In this document: positions 46,575-57,948 of the stretch, in pieces
Layout: every line of letters starts with the position of its first letter
Numbering within the stretch: position 1 is the stretch's first letter
From: Tepidamorphus gemmatus
Lineage (GTDB): Bacteria; Pseudomonadota; Alphaproteobacteria; Rhizobiales; Tepidamorphaceae
Assembly (NCBI RefSeq): GCF_004346195.1
Contig: NZ_SMAK01000009.1
Coordinates: 1 to 64,000 of the forward strand
DNA: 64,000 bases
Direction of reading: 5' to 3'
Translations under genes and position numbers: made by a program
The notes under the pieces: generated by a model
What the model was told of the DNA's origin: nothing
Database searches by the model: none
The model's input: only the letters and a program-made list of their open reading frames with translations

Positions 46575-47180
46575 TCACAGCCAGGGACGCTGCTCGGTGA
46601 CCCGCGCCTCGAACGCGGCGATGCTGTCGACCTTCTCGAGCGTCAGGCCGATGTCGTCGAGCCCATTCAGAAGGCAGTGCTTCTTGAAGGGATCGATGTC
46701 GAAATGGATCGTTCCGCCGTCCGGCCCGGTAATCGTCTGGCTCTCCAGATCGACCGTGATCGTGGCATTGGCGCCGCGGCTGGCATCATCCATCAGCCTG
46801 TCGATGTCCTCCTGCGGCAGCCGGATCAGCAGCATCCCGTTCTTGAAGGCGTTGTTGTAGAAGATGTCGCCGAAGGACGGTGCGATCACGCAGCGGATGC
46901 CGAAGTCGCTGAGCGCCCAGGGTGCATGCTCGCGGCTCGAGCCGCATCCGAAATTCTCGCCGGCGATCAGGATCTTGGCGTTACGGTAGGCGGGCTTGTT
47001 CAGAACGAAATCCGGGTTCTCGTTGCCCTTCTCGTCGAATCGCTGCTCGTAGAACAGTCCCTTGCCGAGCCCGGTGCGCTTGATCGTCTTGAGGAACTGC
47101 TTGGGAATGATCATGTCGGTGTCGACATTGATCACCGGCAGCGGCGCGGCAACGCCGGTCAGGGATGTGAACTTCTCCAT
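46575..47180 (-). CDS. leuD: 3-isopropylmalate dehydratase, small subunit
   Basis: LeuD supplies the swivelling domain of isopropylmalate isomerase in leucine synthesis. The 201-residue product begins [20 protein letters not shown] and has [13 protein letters not shown] and the conserved [17 protein letters not shown], then [18 protein letters not shown]. The frame is open 50 codons upstream, but this start is conserved in the family. leuC and leuB are not in the window; in many relatives leuD is near leuB. Confidence 0.96.
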   Translation of the reverse strand: MEKFTSLTGVAAPLPVINVDTDMIIPKQFLKTIKRTGLGKGLFYEQRFDEKGNENPDFVLNKPAYRNAKILIAGENFGCGSSREHAPWALSDFGIRCVIAPSFGDIFYNNAFKNGMLLIRLPQEDIDRLMDDASRGANATITVDLESQTITGPDGGTIHFDIDPFKKHCLLNGLDDIGLTLEKVDSIAAFEARVTEQRPWL

Positions 47181-47265
47181 TCGTCGCGGCTCCCGCAAGC
47201 TAGGCGTCGCAGATCTCGGCCCCTTCTCTAGGGCGTTCGGGCGGGGCAGATCAAGTCCGCTCGGT

Positions 47266-47799
47266 CTATCGGAAGTCCCGGTCCTGGGGGGCCAGCACCG
47301 GTGCAGCGGCCGGAACGGCCGCGCTGTCAAAGCACGAACGGATCGCCGCGCAGCGCTCGGCCCGGTTCGGATGCTCGGGGCTGCGGCTCTTGTGCGGGAA
47401 GATCATGCAGATCTGGTCGATATCGCTTTCCAGCAGCCAGCCCTCTGCCTTGCCGCGCCTCGCCGCATAGCAGTCGGCCTGCTCCTCGCCCGGTCCATAG
47501 AGCTGGTGCGCACATTCGTGGCTGTAGACGAACAGCCGCGTGGCGGCCGACAATCGATCGAGCCTGACCGGATTGAGCACGATGAACCCGCCGATCGACG
47601 CGCCATAGTCGCCGAGATCGGCCGTCACCACGGTGCGCGTGCGTCCGCAGACGGGCATGCGCGTGCCGATCTGCAGCTTGCCGGGCTCGTAGAGGGTTCC
47701 GCGCAAGACGATCTCTTCCGCCACGACCGGTCGCGTCGCGGCGGTCAGCAGTGATGCGAGAATCAGGCAGGCACCCGTCGCCCAGGCCGGCATACGCAT
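47266..47799 (-). CDS. secreted HExxH protein, putative zinc peptidase
   Basis: I do not recognise a named family. The 177-residue product has a signal peptide ([22 protein letters not shown]) and a short mature domain. [29 protein letters not shown] carries a His-Glu-x-x-His zinc motif followed seven to eight residues later by Glu-Glu, which could give the third ligand, as in small M48-like or minigluzincin peptidases. Six cysteines in the mature part suggest disulfides and a periplasmic location. It stands alone between leuD and katG. The ATG at 47799 has GGAGGG nine bases upstream. Confidence 0.62.
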   Translation of the reverse strand: MRMPAWATGACLILASLLTAATRPVVAEEIVLRGTLYEPGKLQIGTRMPVCGRTRTVVTADLGDYGASIGGFIVLNPVRLDRLSAATRLFVYSHECAHQLYGPGEEQADCYAARRGKAEGWLLESDIDQICMIFPHKSRSPEHPNRAERCAAIRSCFDSAAVPAAAPVLAPQDRDFR

Positions 47800-47900
47800 C
47801 CGTATTGACCCTCCCGATCCCGACAATAGCTTGCCGCGGGCGGGCGCGAAACGGGCCTTCGGTGCCTGACGCGGGATCCTGCCCCGTCAGAACGATGGCA

Positions 47901-47926
47901 GGCCGCCCGCCTTGCGGCGGACGGCC
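47901..47926 (-). terminator. hairpin downstream of katG
   Basis: GGCCG and CCGCC pair with GGCGG and CGGCC with one mismatch and a four-base loop, 33 bases past the katG stop. No T-run follows on the minus strand; it is a possible terminator or 3'-end stabiliser. Confidence 0.45.
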
Positions 47927-47958
47927 TTCCCTTCGGTCGCGGAAAGGGGTCCGGACAA

Positions 47959-50414
<2,456 letters not shown>

Positions 50415-50415
<1 letters not shown>

Positions 50416-51302
50416 TGCCGACGCTCAAGCAGCTGAGATATCTCCAGGCCCTCGCCCGCGAGCGCAACTTTGCCCGCGCCGCGGCATCCTGCCACGTCAG
50501 CCAGCCGGCCTTGTCCATGCAGATCAAGGAGCTCGAGGCCGAGCTTGGCACCCCTCTCGTCGAGCGGTCGCGCGGCACGTTCTCCCTCACCCCGGTCGGC
50601 CGCGAGGTGGTGCAGCGGGCACGCCAGATACTGATTGCGACGGACGATCTCGTCGCCTATGCGCGCCATGCCGCCCGACCGATGTCGGGGCAGCTTCGGC
50701 TCGGAGTCATCCCGACCATCGCTCCGTATCTGCTGCCACGCGCCCTGCCGCTCATGCGCGAGCGGTTTCCCGAAATCGCGCTCGAGCTTCGCGAGGCCCA
50801 TACGCTGGCACTGCTCGATGAACTGTCCGACGGCAGCCTCGACCTCCTGCTGATGTCGATGCCGGTCGAGATTGCCGGCATCGACACGCTGCCGCTGTTC
50901 GACGACCGGTTCCTGCTGGCCGTGCAGACCACCCCCGGCATAGACGAGCGCCGCCGCGTCGACCCGGCGAGTCTTGCGTCGGAACGGCTGCTGCTCCTCT
51001 CCGAAGGTCATTGCCTGCGCGACCAGGCGCTTGCCCTGTGCCGCCACGCGGACCGCGAGGCACTGGGCGAACTGGGTGCGACCAGCCTCGCGACGATCGT
51101 CCAGATGGTCGCCAACGGTCTCGGCACGACACTGCTGCCCGAGATGGCCGTCGATGCGGAGATCCGCGACAATCGCATTACACTGCTGCGCTTCCAGGAT
51201 CCCGAGCCAGTCCGCACGATCGGACTGGCCTGGCGGCGCGCGTCGTCGCGCCGGAGGGAGTTCGTGATGATCGGCGAGGCACTGCGCGAGTTGGTCGGCT
51301 GA
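50415..51302 (+). CDS. oxyR: OxyR, LysR-type peroxide sensor
   Basis: OxyR senses hydrogen peroxide by forming a disulfide and activates katG-type genes. The 295-residue product has a LysR helix-turn-helix (FARAAASCHVSQPALSMQIKELEAELG) and an effector domain with LLSEGHCLRDQALALCRHAD, in which the two cysteines sit nine residues apart like Cys199 and Cys208 of the Escherichia coli protein. It starts with TTG at 50415 (PTLKQLRYLQALAR) preceded by AAGGA. Divergent from katG, its expected target. Confidence 0.94.
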
Positions 51303-51327
51303 GCCGGTCCCTCGCGGTCGGGACGGC
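51303..51327. terminator. hairpin between convergent oxyR and cydB
   Basis: GCCG and TCCC pair with GGGA and CGGC (one bulged G) in the 32-base gap between two convergent genes. It may act on both strands; no T-run is present. Confidence 0.4.
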
Positions 51328-51334
51328 CTGCCCG

Positions 51335-52351
51335 TCAGTGATAACCTTCGCCCGGACGGACCTTGCCGCGGAAGGTCCAGTAGACGAACACGGTGTAGCC
51401 GAGCACGATCGGCAGCATGAAGGTCACGCCGATCAGCGAGAAGATCTGACTCGCCGGAACGGCGGCCGCCTCCCAGATCGTGACGCTCGGCGGCACCAGC
51501 AGCGGAAACGTCGAGATGGCGAGTCCGAGATAGGAGAGCAGGAACAGGCCGATGCTGAAAAAGAACGGACTGTATCCGGCCGGCCGGTGCAGCCCGACCC
51601 ACAGACCGAGGCCGAGCAGCGCGGTCAGCACCGGCACCGGCCACAGGAAGTAGATGTTCGGGGTCGAGAACCAGCGATCGGCGATCGGCTCGAAGGCGAG
51701 CGGTGTCCAGATGCTGACCGCCGCGATGAACGCCAGCACGGCCAGCATCGCCCGCTTGGCGAGATGCGCCGCGCGATCGGCGACCGGGCCTTCGACACGG
51801 CCGCGAAGCCACGTCGCCCCCAGCAGCGCATAGCCTGCCACGAGGCCGACTCCGCACAGCACCGAGAAGGGGGTCAGGAAATCCCAGCTGCCGCCCACGT
51901 ACTGGCGATCCTGCACCTCGATACCCTGGATCAGACCGCCGAGGATCAGTCCCTGGCAGAACGCCGCCACCGTCGATCCCGCGGCGAAGGCAATGTCCCA
52001 ATGGCGGTGCTTGGGCTTGGCCACCCAGCGGAACTCGAATGAGACTCCGCGGAAGATCAGCGCCAGCAGCATGACGATGACCGGCAGATACAGCGCCGGC
52101 ATGACGATCGAGTAGGCGAGCGGAAAGGCGACCCACAACCCGCCGCCGCCAAGGATCAGCCAGGTCTCGTTGCCGTCCCAGAACGGGGCGACCGAATTCA
52201 TCATCAGGTCGCGATCCTCCTCCTTCCTCGCGAAGGGAAACAGGATGCCGATACCGAGGTCGAAGCCGTCGAGAATGACGTAGAGACCGACCGCAGACGC
52301 GATGATGACCGCCCAGATGACCGGCAGGTAGTAGTCCAGCGTCAGGTCCAT
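51335..52351 (-). CDS. cydB: cytochrome bd-type ubiquinol oxidase, subunit II
   Basis: The second membrane subunit of a bd-family terminal oxidase. The 338-residue product has about eight hydrophobic helices, beginning MDLTLDYYLPVIWAVIIASA with the conserved GFDLGIGILFPF and ETWLILGGGGLWVAFPLAYS. Its start lies four bases after the cydA stop. With the short-loop subunit I it belongs to the cyanide-insensitive (CioAB) branch. Confidence 0.94.
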   Translation of the reverse strand: MDLTLDYYLPVIWAVIIASAVGLYVILDGFDLGIGILFPFARKEEDRDLMMNSVAPFWDGNETWLILGGGGLWVAFPLAYSIVMPALYLPVIVMLLALIFRGVSFEFRWVAKPKHRHWDIAFAAGSTVAAFCQGLILGGLIQGIEVQDRQYVGGSWDFLTPFSVLCGVGLVAGYALLGATWLRGRVEGPVADRAAHLAKRAMLAVLAFIAAVSIWTPLAFEPIADRWFSTPNIYFLWPVPVLTALLGLGLWVGLHRPAGYSPFFFSIGLFLLSYLGLAISTFPLLVPPSVTIWEAAAVPASQIFSLIGVTFMLPIVLGYTVFVYWTFRGKVRPGEGYH

Positions 52352-52355
52352 CGGA

Positions 52356-53768
52356 TCACACCTCCACCTCGGCGATTTCGGATCCGGGCCTGCGCCCCAT
52401 GCCGGTGATCGGACGACTCGGCAGTCCCGTCGCTCCGACCGGTGGAGCGTCGACGGGACCGCGATTGATCAGGCGGTTGATGTAGTAGATGCCGAACGAG
52501 AACACGACCGAATAGACCACGACGAACAGGATCAGCGTGGTCAGCACCGCAGTGTAGGAGACCGGGGAGGCGGCATCCGCCGTGCGCAGGATACCGGTGG
52601 CAACCCATGGTTGCCGCCCATTCTCCGTGACCAGCCAGCCGGCCAGCACCGCGATGAAGCCCGTCGGCCACATCAACGCGGCGACACGGGTAAACAGCGT
52701 CACCTCGCCCAGCCGCCCCCTCCGCCACAGGTAGCCGCCCCACCAGGCGACGAGGATCATCAGGACGCCGATCCCGACCATGACGCGGAATCCGAAGAAC
52801 GGCCCCCAGACCGGCGGCCGGTCTTCCGGGGCAAACTGCTTCAGGCCGGGGAACGTCCCATCCAGCGAGTGGGTGAGGATGATGCTGCCGAGATAGGGCA
52901 CCGCGATCTGGAAGTCGTTCCGCTCCTCCTTCTCGTTGGGGATGGCGAACAGGATCAGCGGTACCGGACCGGGCTCGTCGCCGTCCCAGTGCCCTTCGAT
53001 GGCGGCGAGCTTGGCCGGCTGATGGACGCGTACCGACTGACCCGAGGAATCCCCGAAGAACGCCTGCAGCGGCGCCAGCACCATCGCCATGCCGAGCCCC
53101 ATTCGCAACATCGTCAGCGCATGCTCGCGATGCTTGCCGGCGATGAGATAGCGGGCACCAACCGCAATGACCACGAAACAGGTGGTCAGGTATGCGGCGG
53201 TCAGCATGTGCAGGAACCGCCAGTGGAAGGTCGGGCTGAAGATGATCTTCAGCCAGTCGTCGGGATAGGCGATGCCGTCCCGCACGACGTGGCCAGCCGG
53301 AAACTGCATCCAGCTGTTTGCCGACAGGATCCAGAACGCCGACAGCGTCGTTCCGACGGCGACGCAGATCGCCGCGGTCACGTGCAGCCAGGGCGGCAAC
53401 CGGTTCCAGCCGAACAGCATGATGCCGAGGAACGTCGCCTCTAGGAAGAACGCGGTCAGCACCTCATAGCCGATTAGCGGCGCGACGACGTTGCCGACCA
53501 CGTCGGAGAAGCGGCTCCAGTTGGTGCCGAACTGGTAGGAGAGCACGATCCCCGAGACCACGCCCATCGCGAAGGACACGGCGAAGATGCGGGTCCAGAA
53601 GCGCGCAAGGTTGTAATAGTGCTCGCGCCCGGTGCGCCGCCACATCACGAGAAGCGTCGCGATCCAGGCGGCGAGGCCGATCGTCAGGCTGGGAAAGATG
53701 ATGTGGAACGATACCGTGAACGCGAACTGTATCCGCGCCAGCATGACCGCATCCATGTCCACGTCCAT
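52356..53768 (-). CDS. cydA: cytochrome bd-type ubiquinol oxidase, subunit I (CioA branch)
   Basis: Heme-bearing subunit that oxidises ubiquinol and reduces oxygen. The 470-residue product carries the axial histidines in FHIIFPSLTIG (near residue 22) and WRFLHMLTAAY, and GWLVTENGRQPW after a short quinol loop; the short loop is typical of the cyanide-insensitive CioA type. About nine hydrophobic helices. It is followed directly by cydB; no cydX or cydDC is present. An in-frame ATG at codon 5 is an alternative start. Confidence 0.94.
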   Translation of the reverse strand: MDVDMDAVMLARIQFAFTVSFHIIFPSLTIGLAAWIATLLVMWRRTGREHYYNLARFWTRIFAVSFAMGVVSGIVLSYQFGTNWSRFSDVVGNVVAPLIGYEVLTAFFLEATFLGIMLFGWNRLPPWLHVTAAICVAVGTTLSAFWILSANSWMQFPAGHVVRDGIAYPDDWLKIIFSPTFHWRFLHMLTAAYLTTCFVVIAVGARYLIAGKHREHALTMLRMGLGMAMVLAPLQAFFGDSSGQSVRVHQPAKLAAIEGHWDGDEPGPVPLILFAIPNEKEERNDFQIAVPYLGSIILTHSLDGTFPGLKQFAPEDRPPVWGPFFGFRVMVGIGVLMILVAWWGGYLWRRGRLGEVTLFTRVAALMWPTGFIAVLAGWLVTENGRQPWVATGILRTADAASPVSYTAVLTTLILFVVVYSVVFSFGIYYINRLINRGPVDAPPVGATGLPSRPITGMGRRPGSEIAEVEV

Positions 53769-53857
53769 GGCGATCGCTCCATTCGCAATGCCGGCGTCCG
53801 ATCGACCCTAGCACGCAGGCAGCGAGTCGCCAGTCCTGCCATAGCGACAAGGCGGAT

Positions 53858-54508
53858 TCAGATCCGGTCGAGCGTCCACACCACCAGGTCGGTGGCGACC
53901 TTGTCGAACGAGGCGTTGAGCGCCGCGACCATGTCCTCGGCCCGGCTGCCGGAGATCGGGGTCGACGCGGTAAAGGTACGTGAGGCGATGACGCGGCCGG
54001 ACTGATCACTGACGATCCGCACGGCAATCGTCACGACCGCAATGCCCTGCTGCGCATCGATATGGAAGTCTTGGAGATCCGTGACCAGCCCGATGTCGTT
54101 GACGACGGCGCCGCCCGGCATCCCGACCGACCGTACCCGGCCTGAATTGCGGAACGTATCGATCAGCCGCGCCTGCACGAGCTTCGGTGCCCGGTCGCTC
54201 CATTGCGCGCCGCTCAGATAGGTGATCGCGGCGGGTGCCGGCCGAACGACGATGCGCTCGCTATTGAGCGCGCCGACCACCGTCGGCTCGGTCACGGCGA
54301 ACTGGATGCTGGTCGAACCGGAGCCCGGAACGGACCGAGGCGCCGCGAGGTCGAATGTGGCCGGCGCCGGCTTGGCGCCGAGCGCACACCCGCCCACCAT
54401 CAGGACGCAGGCGAGCATTGCCGATGCCACCCCCGCACGCCGCACTTCAGCCCCCCTGCCCCGCGCCACAAACCGGACCCTGATCGACACCGGACCGTCT
54501 TCGTTCAC
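53858..54508 (-). CDS. PqiC/YmbA-like ABC transport auxiliary lipoprotein
   Basis: A 216-residue protein whose lipobox is in MLACVLMVGGCALGA (Cys near residue 42). The mature part has the ABC_trans_aux pattern: ATFDLAAPRSV, VVRPAPAAITYLSGAQWSDRAPKLVQARLIDTFRNSG and LQDFHIDAQQG. Such lipoproteins attach MCE-type transporters to the outer membrane side. It is the last gene of the mlaE-mlaF-mlaD operon, ten bases after mlaD. The start is uncertain: the lipobox is far from the first Met, so a later start is possible. Confidence 0.85.
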   Translation of the reverse strand: MNEDGPVSIRVRFVARGRGAEVRRAGVASAMLACVLMVGGCALGAKPAPATFDLAAPRSVPGSGSTSIQFAVTEPTVVGALNSERIVVRPAPAAITYLSGAQWSDRAPKLVQARLIDTFRNSGRVRSVGMPGGAVVNDIGLVTDLQDFHIDAQQGIAVVTIAVRIVSDQSGRVIASRTFTASTPISGSRAEDMVAALNASFDKVATDLVVWTLDRI

Positions 54509-54518
54509 CTGGAACCAT

Positions 54519-55844
54519 TCAGAACCGTCGGCCCGGATTGTATTCGGGCACCGGCGAGCGTCCAGAAATGAATCCGGCCGGATTGCGTTCGATGTTCGAG
54601 ATCATCCGGTCGATGTTGCTCAGCGTCTGGCGCCCTTCCGACATGAAGGCCTGGAAGTCGCGCAGTCCCCCGCCGCCATAACGCTCGATCGAGGCTGTGA
54701 TCGTGTCCAGCCGCGAGTTGAGGTTGTCGGCGAGCGTGCGGAACGATTTTGCCGCCTCGCTGATGTTGGTCATCACGCTGTCGCCGTCTTGTCCCACCAT
54801 GCCGTCGACACGAGCGAGCAACGCGTCGAGCCGCTGCGAGGTCTCGCGCAACTGCGCCGCGGTCGCGGTGGCGTCGTCGATGAACTGGGCGATCTCCTTG
54901 TCCTTGCCGGCCAGCGTGCCGGTGAACCGGTCGACATTTGCGACCAGGCGCGACAGCGCCTCCGGATCGACGGCTGAAACCACCTTGGCAACGTCCTCGG
55001 CGACACCGTCGAGCCTGGCAGCGAGGCTGTTCAGCCGCTCGGCAGCCTCGCCGGCATTCTCAGCGAGCCGCGAAACCTGACTGGAGTTGGCGGCCAGCGC
55101 GTCGGTGAACGTCTTCACGTCGCCGACAATGGCGCGCACCTCCTCGGGGCGGATCGCAGCCACGATGGTGTTGAGGTTCTCGGCGAGCGTGTCGATCCGC
55201 GCGCCGACCTCGTTGAGGCGGCGCGCCGCCGCGCCGGCGTCGGCCAGGAAGCCGGACACCGCGTCGGAATTCTCGGCCAGTGCACCCGAGAATGTCTCGA
55301 TGTTGCGGATCGTATTGGTGACCGCAGTGGCATTGTCGGCGATCAGGTTGTCGAGGCGGCCGGCAATGGTATCGATCTTCGTCATCAGCGACTGTGCGCC
55401 CTCCAGCAGATCCTGGAAGGTCGATTTCTGGGCATAGATGATCGGCGGCTCGTCGGATTCGCCCCACGCCTCGGTGAGCGGCTTGGCGTCGGGCTGGGCG
55501 GTCTTCAGCTGGATGAAGGCGACCCCCGTGATGCCCTGGAACTGCAGCTGGGCGGTCGTGCTGACATTGATCGGGTACTGCCGATCCACCTGGATCAGCG
55601 CAACCACCTGGGCGGGGTCGTCCCTGGCGACCGACAGATCGACGACATCGCCGGCCTTGATGCCGTTGAACAGCACGGAACTGCCCTTGTTCAGCCCGGT
55701 CACCTCGTCGGAGAACACCACACGGTAGCTGACCCGACCGGCCGCATCGCCATAGGTGCCGATCCAGAAGACGAAACCGAACGCGCCGGCGACGACGGCC
55801 AGCGTGAACAATCCGACGATGAACGGGCTGGCCCGTGTTTCCAT
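54519..55844 (-). CDS. MlaD-like MCE domain protein
   Basis: Substrate-binding component of a Mla-type lipid transporter. The 441-residue product has an N-terminal transmembrane anchor (FIVGLFTLAVVAGAFGFVFWI), one MCE domain (residues 38-120: VSYRVVFSDEVTGLNKGSSVLFNGIKAG and QFQGITGVAFIQL) and then about 300 residues of heptad-rich helix (repeated LNEVGARIDTLAENL, LNSLAARLDGVAEDV), likely a long periplasmic needle. The layout is that of alphaproteobacterial MlaD with a coiled-coil tail. It lies between mlaF and the lipoprotein gene. Confidence 0.9.
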   Translation of the reverse strand: METRASPFIVGLFTLAVVAGAFGFVFWIGTYGDAAGRVSYRVVFSDEVTGLNKGSSVLFNGIKAGDVVDLSVARDDPAQVVALIQVDRQYPINVSTTAQLQFQGITGVAFIQLKTAQPDAKPLTEAWGESDEPPIIYAQKSTFQDLLEGAQSLMTKIDTIAGRLDNLIADNATAVTNTIRNIETFSGALAENSDAVSGFLADAGAAARRLNEVGARIDTLAENLNTIVAAIRPEEVRAIVGDVKTFTDALAANSSQVSRLAENAGEAAERLNSLAARLDGVAEDVAKVVSAVDPEALSRLVANVDRFTGTLAGKDKEIAQFIDDATATAAQLRETSQRLDALLARVDGMVGQDGDSVMTNISEAAKSFRTLADNLNSRLDTITASIERYGGGGLRDFQAFMSEGRQTLSNIDRMISNIERNPAGFISGRSPVPEYNPGRRF

Positions 55845-55863
55845 GACCCAGAGCTCAGTCCTG

Positions 55864-56652
55864 TCAAGCCAAGTCCGGGACCTTCACGGCCCGGGCGCGC
55901 TTTCCCTGGAAATACTCATGTATCCAGGGATCGGGGAAATCCATAACAGTTCTCAGGTCGCCCGCGACCAGGATGCGCTTCTTGCCGAGCGCGGCAATTC
56001 GGTCACAGATCGAGAACAGGCTGTCGAGGTCGTGGGTTACCATGAAAACCGTCAGACCCAAAGTCTCGCGCAGCTTGGAGATGAGGTCGTCGAAATCGGC
56101 CGCGCCGATCGGGTCGAGACCGGAGGTCGGCTCGTCGAGGAACACGAGATCCGGATCGAGCGCCAGCGCGCGCGCCAGTGCCGCCCGCTTGATCATGCCG
56201 CCGGACAGTTCGGACGGGTATTTCTCGGCTGCGTCCGGCTGCAGCCCGACCATGGCGATCTTGAGCATTGCCAGTTCGTCCATCAGCCGCTGCGGCAGGT
56301 GCAGATGCTCACGCATCGGCACCTGGACATTCTGCTTGACGGTCAGCGACGAGAACAGCGCGCCCTGCTGGAACAGGATGCCCCAGCGCCGCTCCACGGC
56401 CCGACGCTCGGCAAGCGAGACCGCATCGATGTCGGTGCCGAACATCTCGACACGGCCGGCCCGCTTTGGCACCAGTCCGACCAGGGTGCGCAACAGCACC
56501 GACTTGCCGGTGCCCGATCCGCCGACAACCCCCAGAATCTCGCCGCGATAGACGTCGAGGTCGAGATTCTCGAGGATGTTCGTCTCGCCGAAGCCGACGG
56601 TCAGACCGCGGGCGCGGATGATCGCCTCTTGCTCGTCGTGCCGGTCTGCCAT
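55864..56652 (-). CDS. MlaF-like ABC transporter ATPase
   Basis: The ATPase of the Mla-type lipid transporter, 262 residues. Walker A VVGGSGTGKSVLLRTLVG, Q-loop GILFQQGALFSSL, signature SELSGGMIKRAALARAL, Walker B DLVFLDEPTSGLDPIGA and the H-loop in VTHDLDSL are all intact; LSGGM with following IKRAALAR is typical of MlaF. It is preceded by the permease gene (12 bases) and followed by mlaD (19 bases). Confidence 0.94.
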   Translation of the reverse strand: MADRHDEQEAIIRARGLTVGFGETNILENLDLDVYRGEILGVVGGSGTGKSVLLRTLVGLVPKRAGRVEMFGTDIDAVSLAERRAVERRWGILFQQGALFSSLTVKQNVQVPMREHLHLPQRLMDELAMLKIAMVGLQPDAAEKYPSELSGGMIKRAALARALALDPDLVFLDEPTSGLDPIGAADFDDLISKLRETLGLTVFMVTHDLDSLFSICDRIAALGKKRILVAGDLRTVMDFPDPWIHEYFQGKRARAVKVPDLA

Positions 56653-56664
56653 CTCCCCGCCCCG

Positions 56665-57801
56665 TCAGTAGTCGATCGCCGCAAAGAACATCGCGAACAG
56701 TCCGTCCAGAACGATGACCATGAAGATCGACTTCACCACCGAGGAAGTCGTCTGGCGGCCAAGCGACTCGGCGCTTCCCTTGACCTGCAGCCCTTCGAGG
56801 CAGGCGATCATCCCGATGACGATGGCCATGAACGGCGCCTTGATCAGGCCGACCATGAACGTGTTCACGGCGACCGCGTTCTTCAGATAGGGCAGGAAAC
56901 TGGCCGGCGGCATGTCGATATAGATCCACGCGACGATGCCGGCCCCCGTCAGGGCGGCGATGTCGGCGACGAAGGTCAGCAGCGGCAGCGCCAGGATCAG
57001 CGCGATCAACCGCGGCACGATCAGCACCTCGACGGGGTCGAGCGCGAGGGTGCGCAGCGCATCAACTTCCTCGCGCATCTTCATCGAGCCGATCTCGGCG
57101 GTGATGGCGCTGCCCGAACGTCCGGCGATCATGATCGCGGTGAGCAGCACGCCGATCTCGCGCAGCACCAGGATGCCGGTCAGGTCGATCGACAGCACCT
57201 CCGCTCCGAAGTAGCGGAGCTGGTAAGCACCCTGCTGCAGGATGATGCCGCCGATCAGGAAGCAGATCAGCGCGACGATCGGCACCGCCCTCAGGCACAT
57301 TTGCTCGAGGTGGAAGGTGACCGAGGTAAGCCGCAGACGCCAGGGCCGCACCAGAAGGCCGAACATGATCGTCATCGCCTGGCCGAGCAGGCCGGTGATC
57401 TGAACGAGGTCCGAGCCCGCTTCGATGACCGCCTCGCCGGTATCGCTGACAAGGCGCTTGAGGATCGGCGGCTCCCGGCGCGGCGGAGGCGGCGGCTGGT
57501 CGGCCTTCTCCACCTCCTCGAACAGGATCTCGCGGGAGGGCCCGATGCCGGTATAGACGACGTCGATGCCGTGGGCAGCGAGCTCCTTGGCGGTGCGGTG
57601 CAGCAGCCATGCACCCGCAGTGTCCAGTCGCTCGATGCCGCTGAGATCGATCGCGGCGCGCCGTGTGCCGGCTGCCGGCGCGGCGAAACGGCGCAGTTCA
57701 CCGTCGAGGCGCTCGGCTTCGGCAACGGTCCAGACCCCGCTCGCGGCCAGCCTCAGCGTCTCGCCTTCCCCAACGGCGGTAACCGCCGGACGCTGATCCA
57801 T
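56665..57801 (-). CDS. MlaE-like ABC permease with N-terminal STAS domain
   Basis: The permease of the Mla-type lipid transporter, 378 residues. The first 110 residues are a STAS-like domain (AIDLSGIERLDTAGAWLLHRTAKELA), then comes the MlaE/DUF140 fold with five to six helices: GQAMTIMFGLLVRPWRLRLTSV, RAVPIVALICFLIGGIILQQG, VLREIGVLLTAIMIAGRSGSAITAEIGSMKMREEVDAL and ATTSSVVKSIFMVIVLD-like TTSSVVKSIFMVIVLDGLFA. In Escherichia coli the STAS part is a separate protein, MlaB; here it is fused. It heads the E-F-D-lipoprotein operon, diverging from dgcN. Confidence 0.92.
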   Translation of the reverse strand: MDQRPAVTAVGEGETLRLAASGVWTVAEAERLDGELRRFAAPAAGTRRAAIDLSGIERLDTAGAWLLHRTAKELAAHGIDVVYTGIGPSREILFEEVEKADQPPPPPRREPPILKRLVSDTGEAVIEAGSDLVQITGLLGQAMTIMFGLLVRPWRLRLTSVTFHLEQMCLRAVPIVALICFLIGGIILQQGAYQLRYFGAEVLSIDLTGILVLREIGVLLTAIMIAGRSGSAITAEIGSMKMREEVDALRTLALDPVEVLIVPRLIALILALPLLTFVADIAALTGAGIVAWIYIDMPPASFLPYLKNAVAVNTFMVGLIKAPFMAIVIGMIACLEGLQVKGSAESLGRQTTSSVVKSIFMVIVLDGLFAMFFAAIDY

Positions 57802-57948
57802 CGACCTTCCACCCCGTACGTGGCCGCCTCGCCCCGCTTGCACGGCGCCGGCGCGGCCCGATAATACGTCTCGTCCGTCGGGATCGCCGCCATGCCCGGC
57901 TGTGCCGGCGCAACCGCGATCCTGCCCTCTCCGAAAGGCCTTGATAGC

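Noticed and set aside
55756-57864. A 702-codon plus-strand frame
   Set aside because: It lies opposite the intact mlaD-mlaF-mlaE genes and has no domain of its own.
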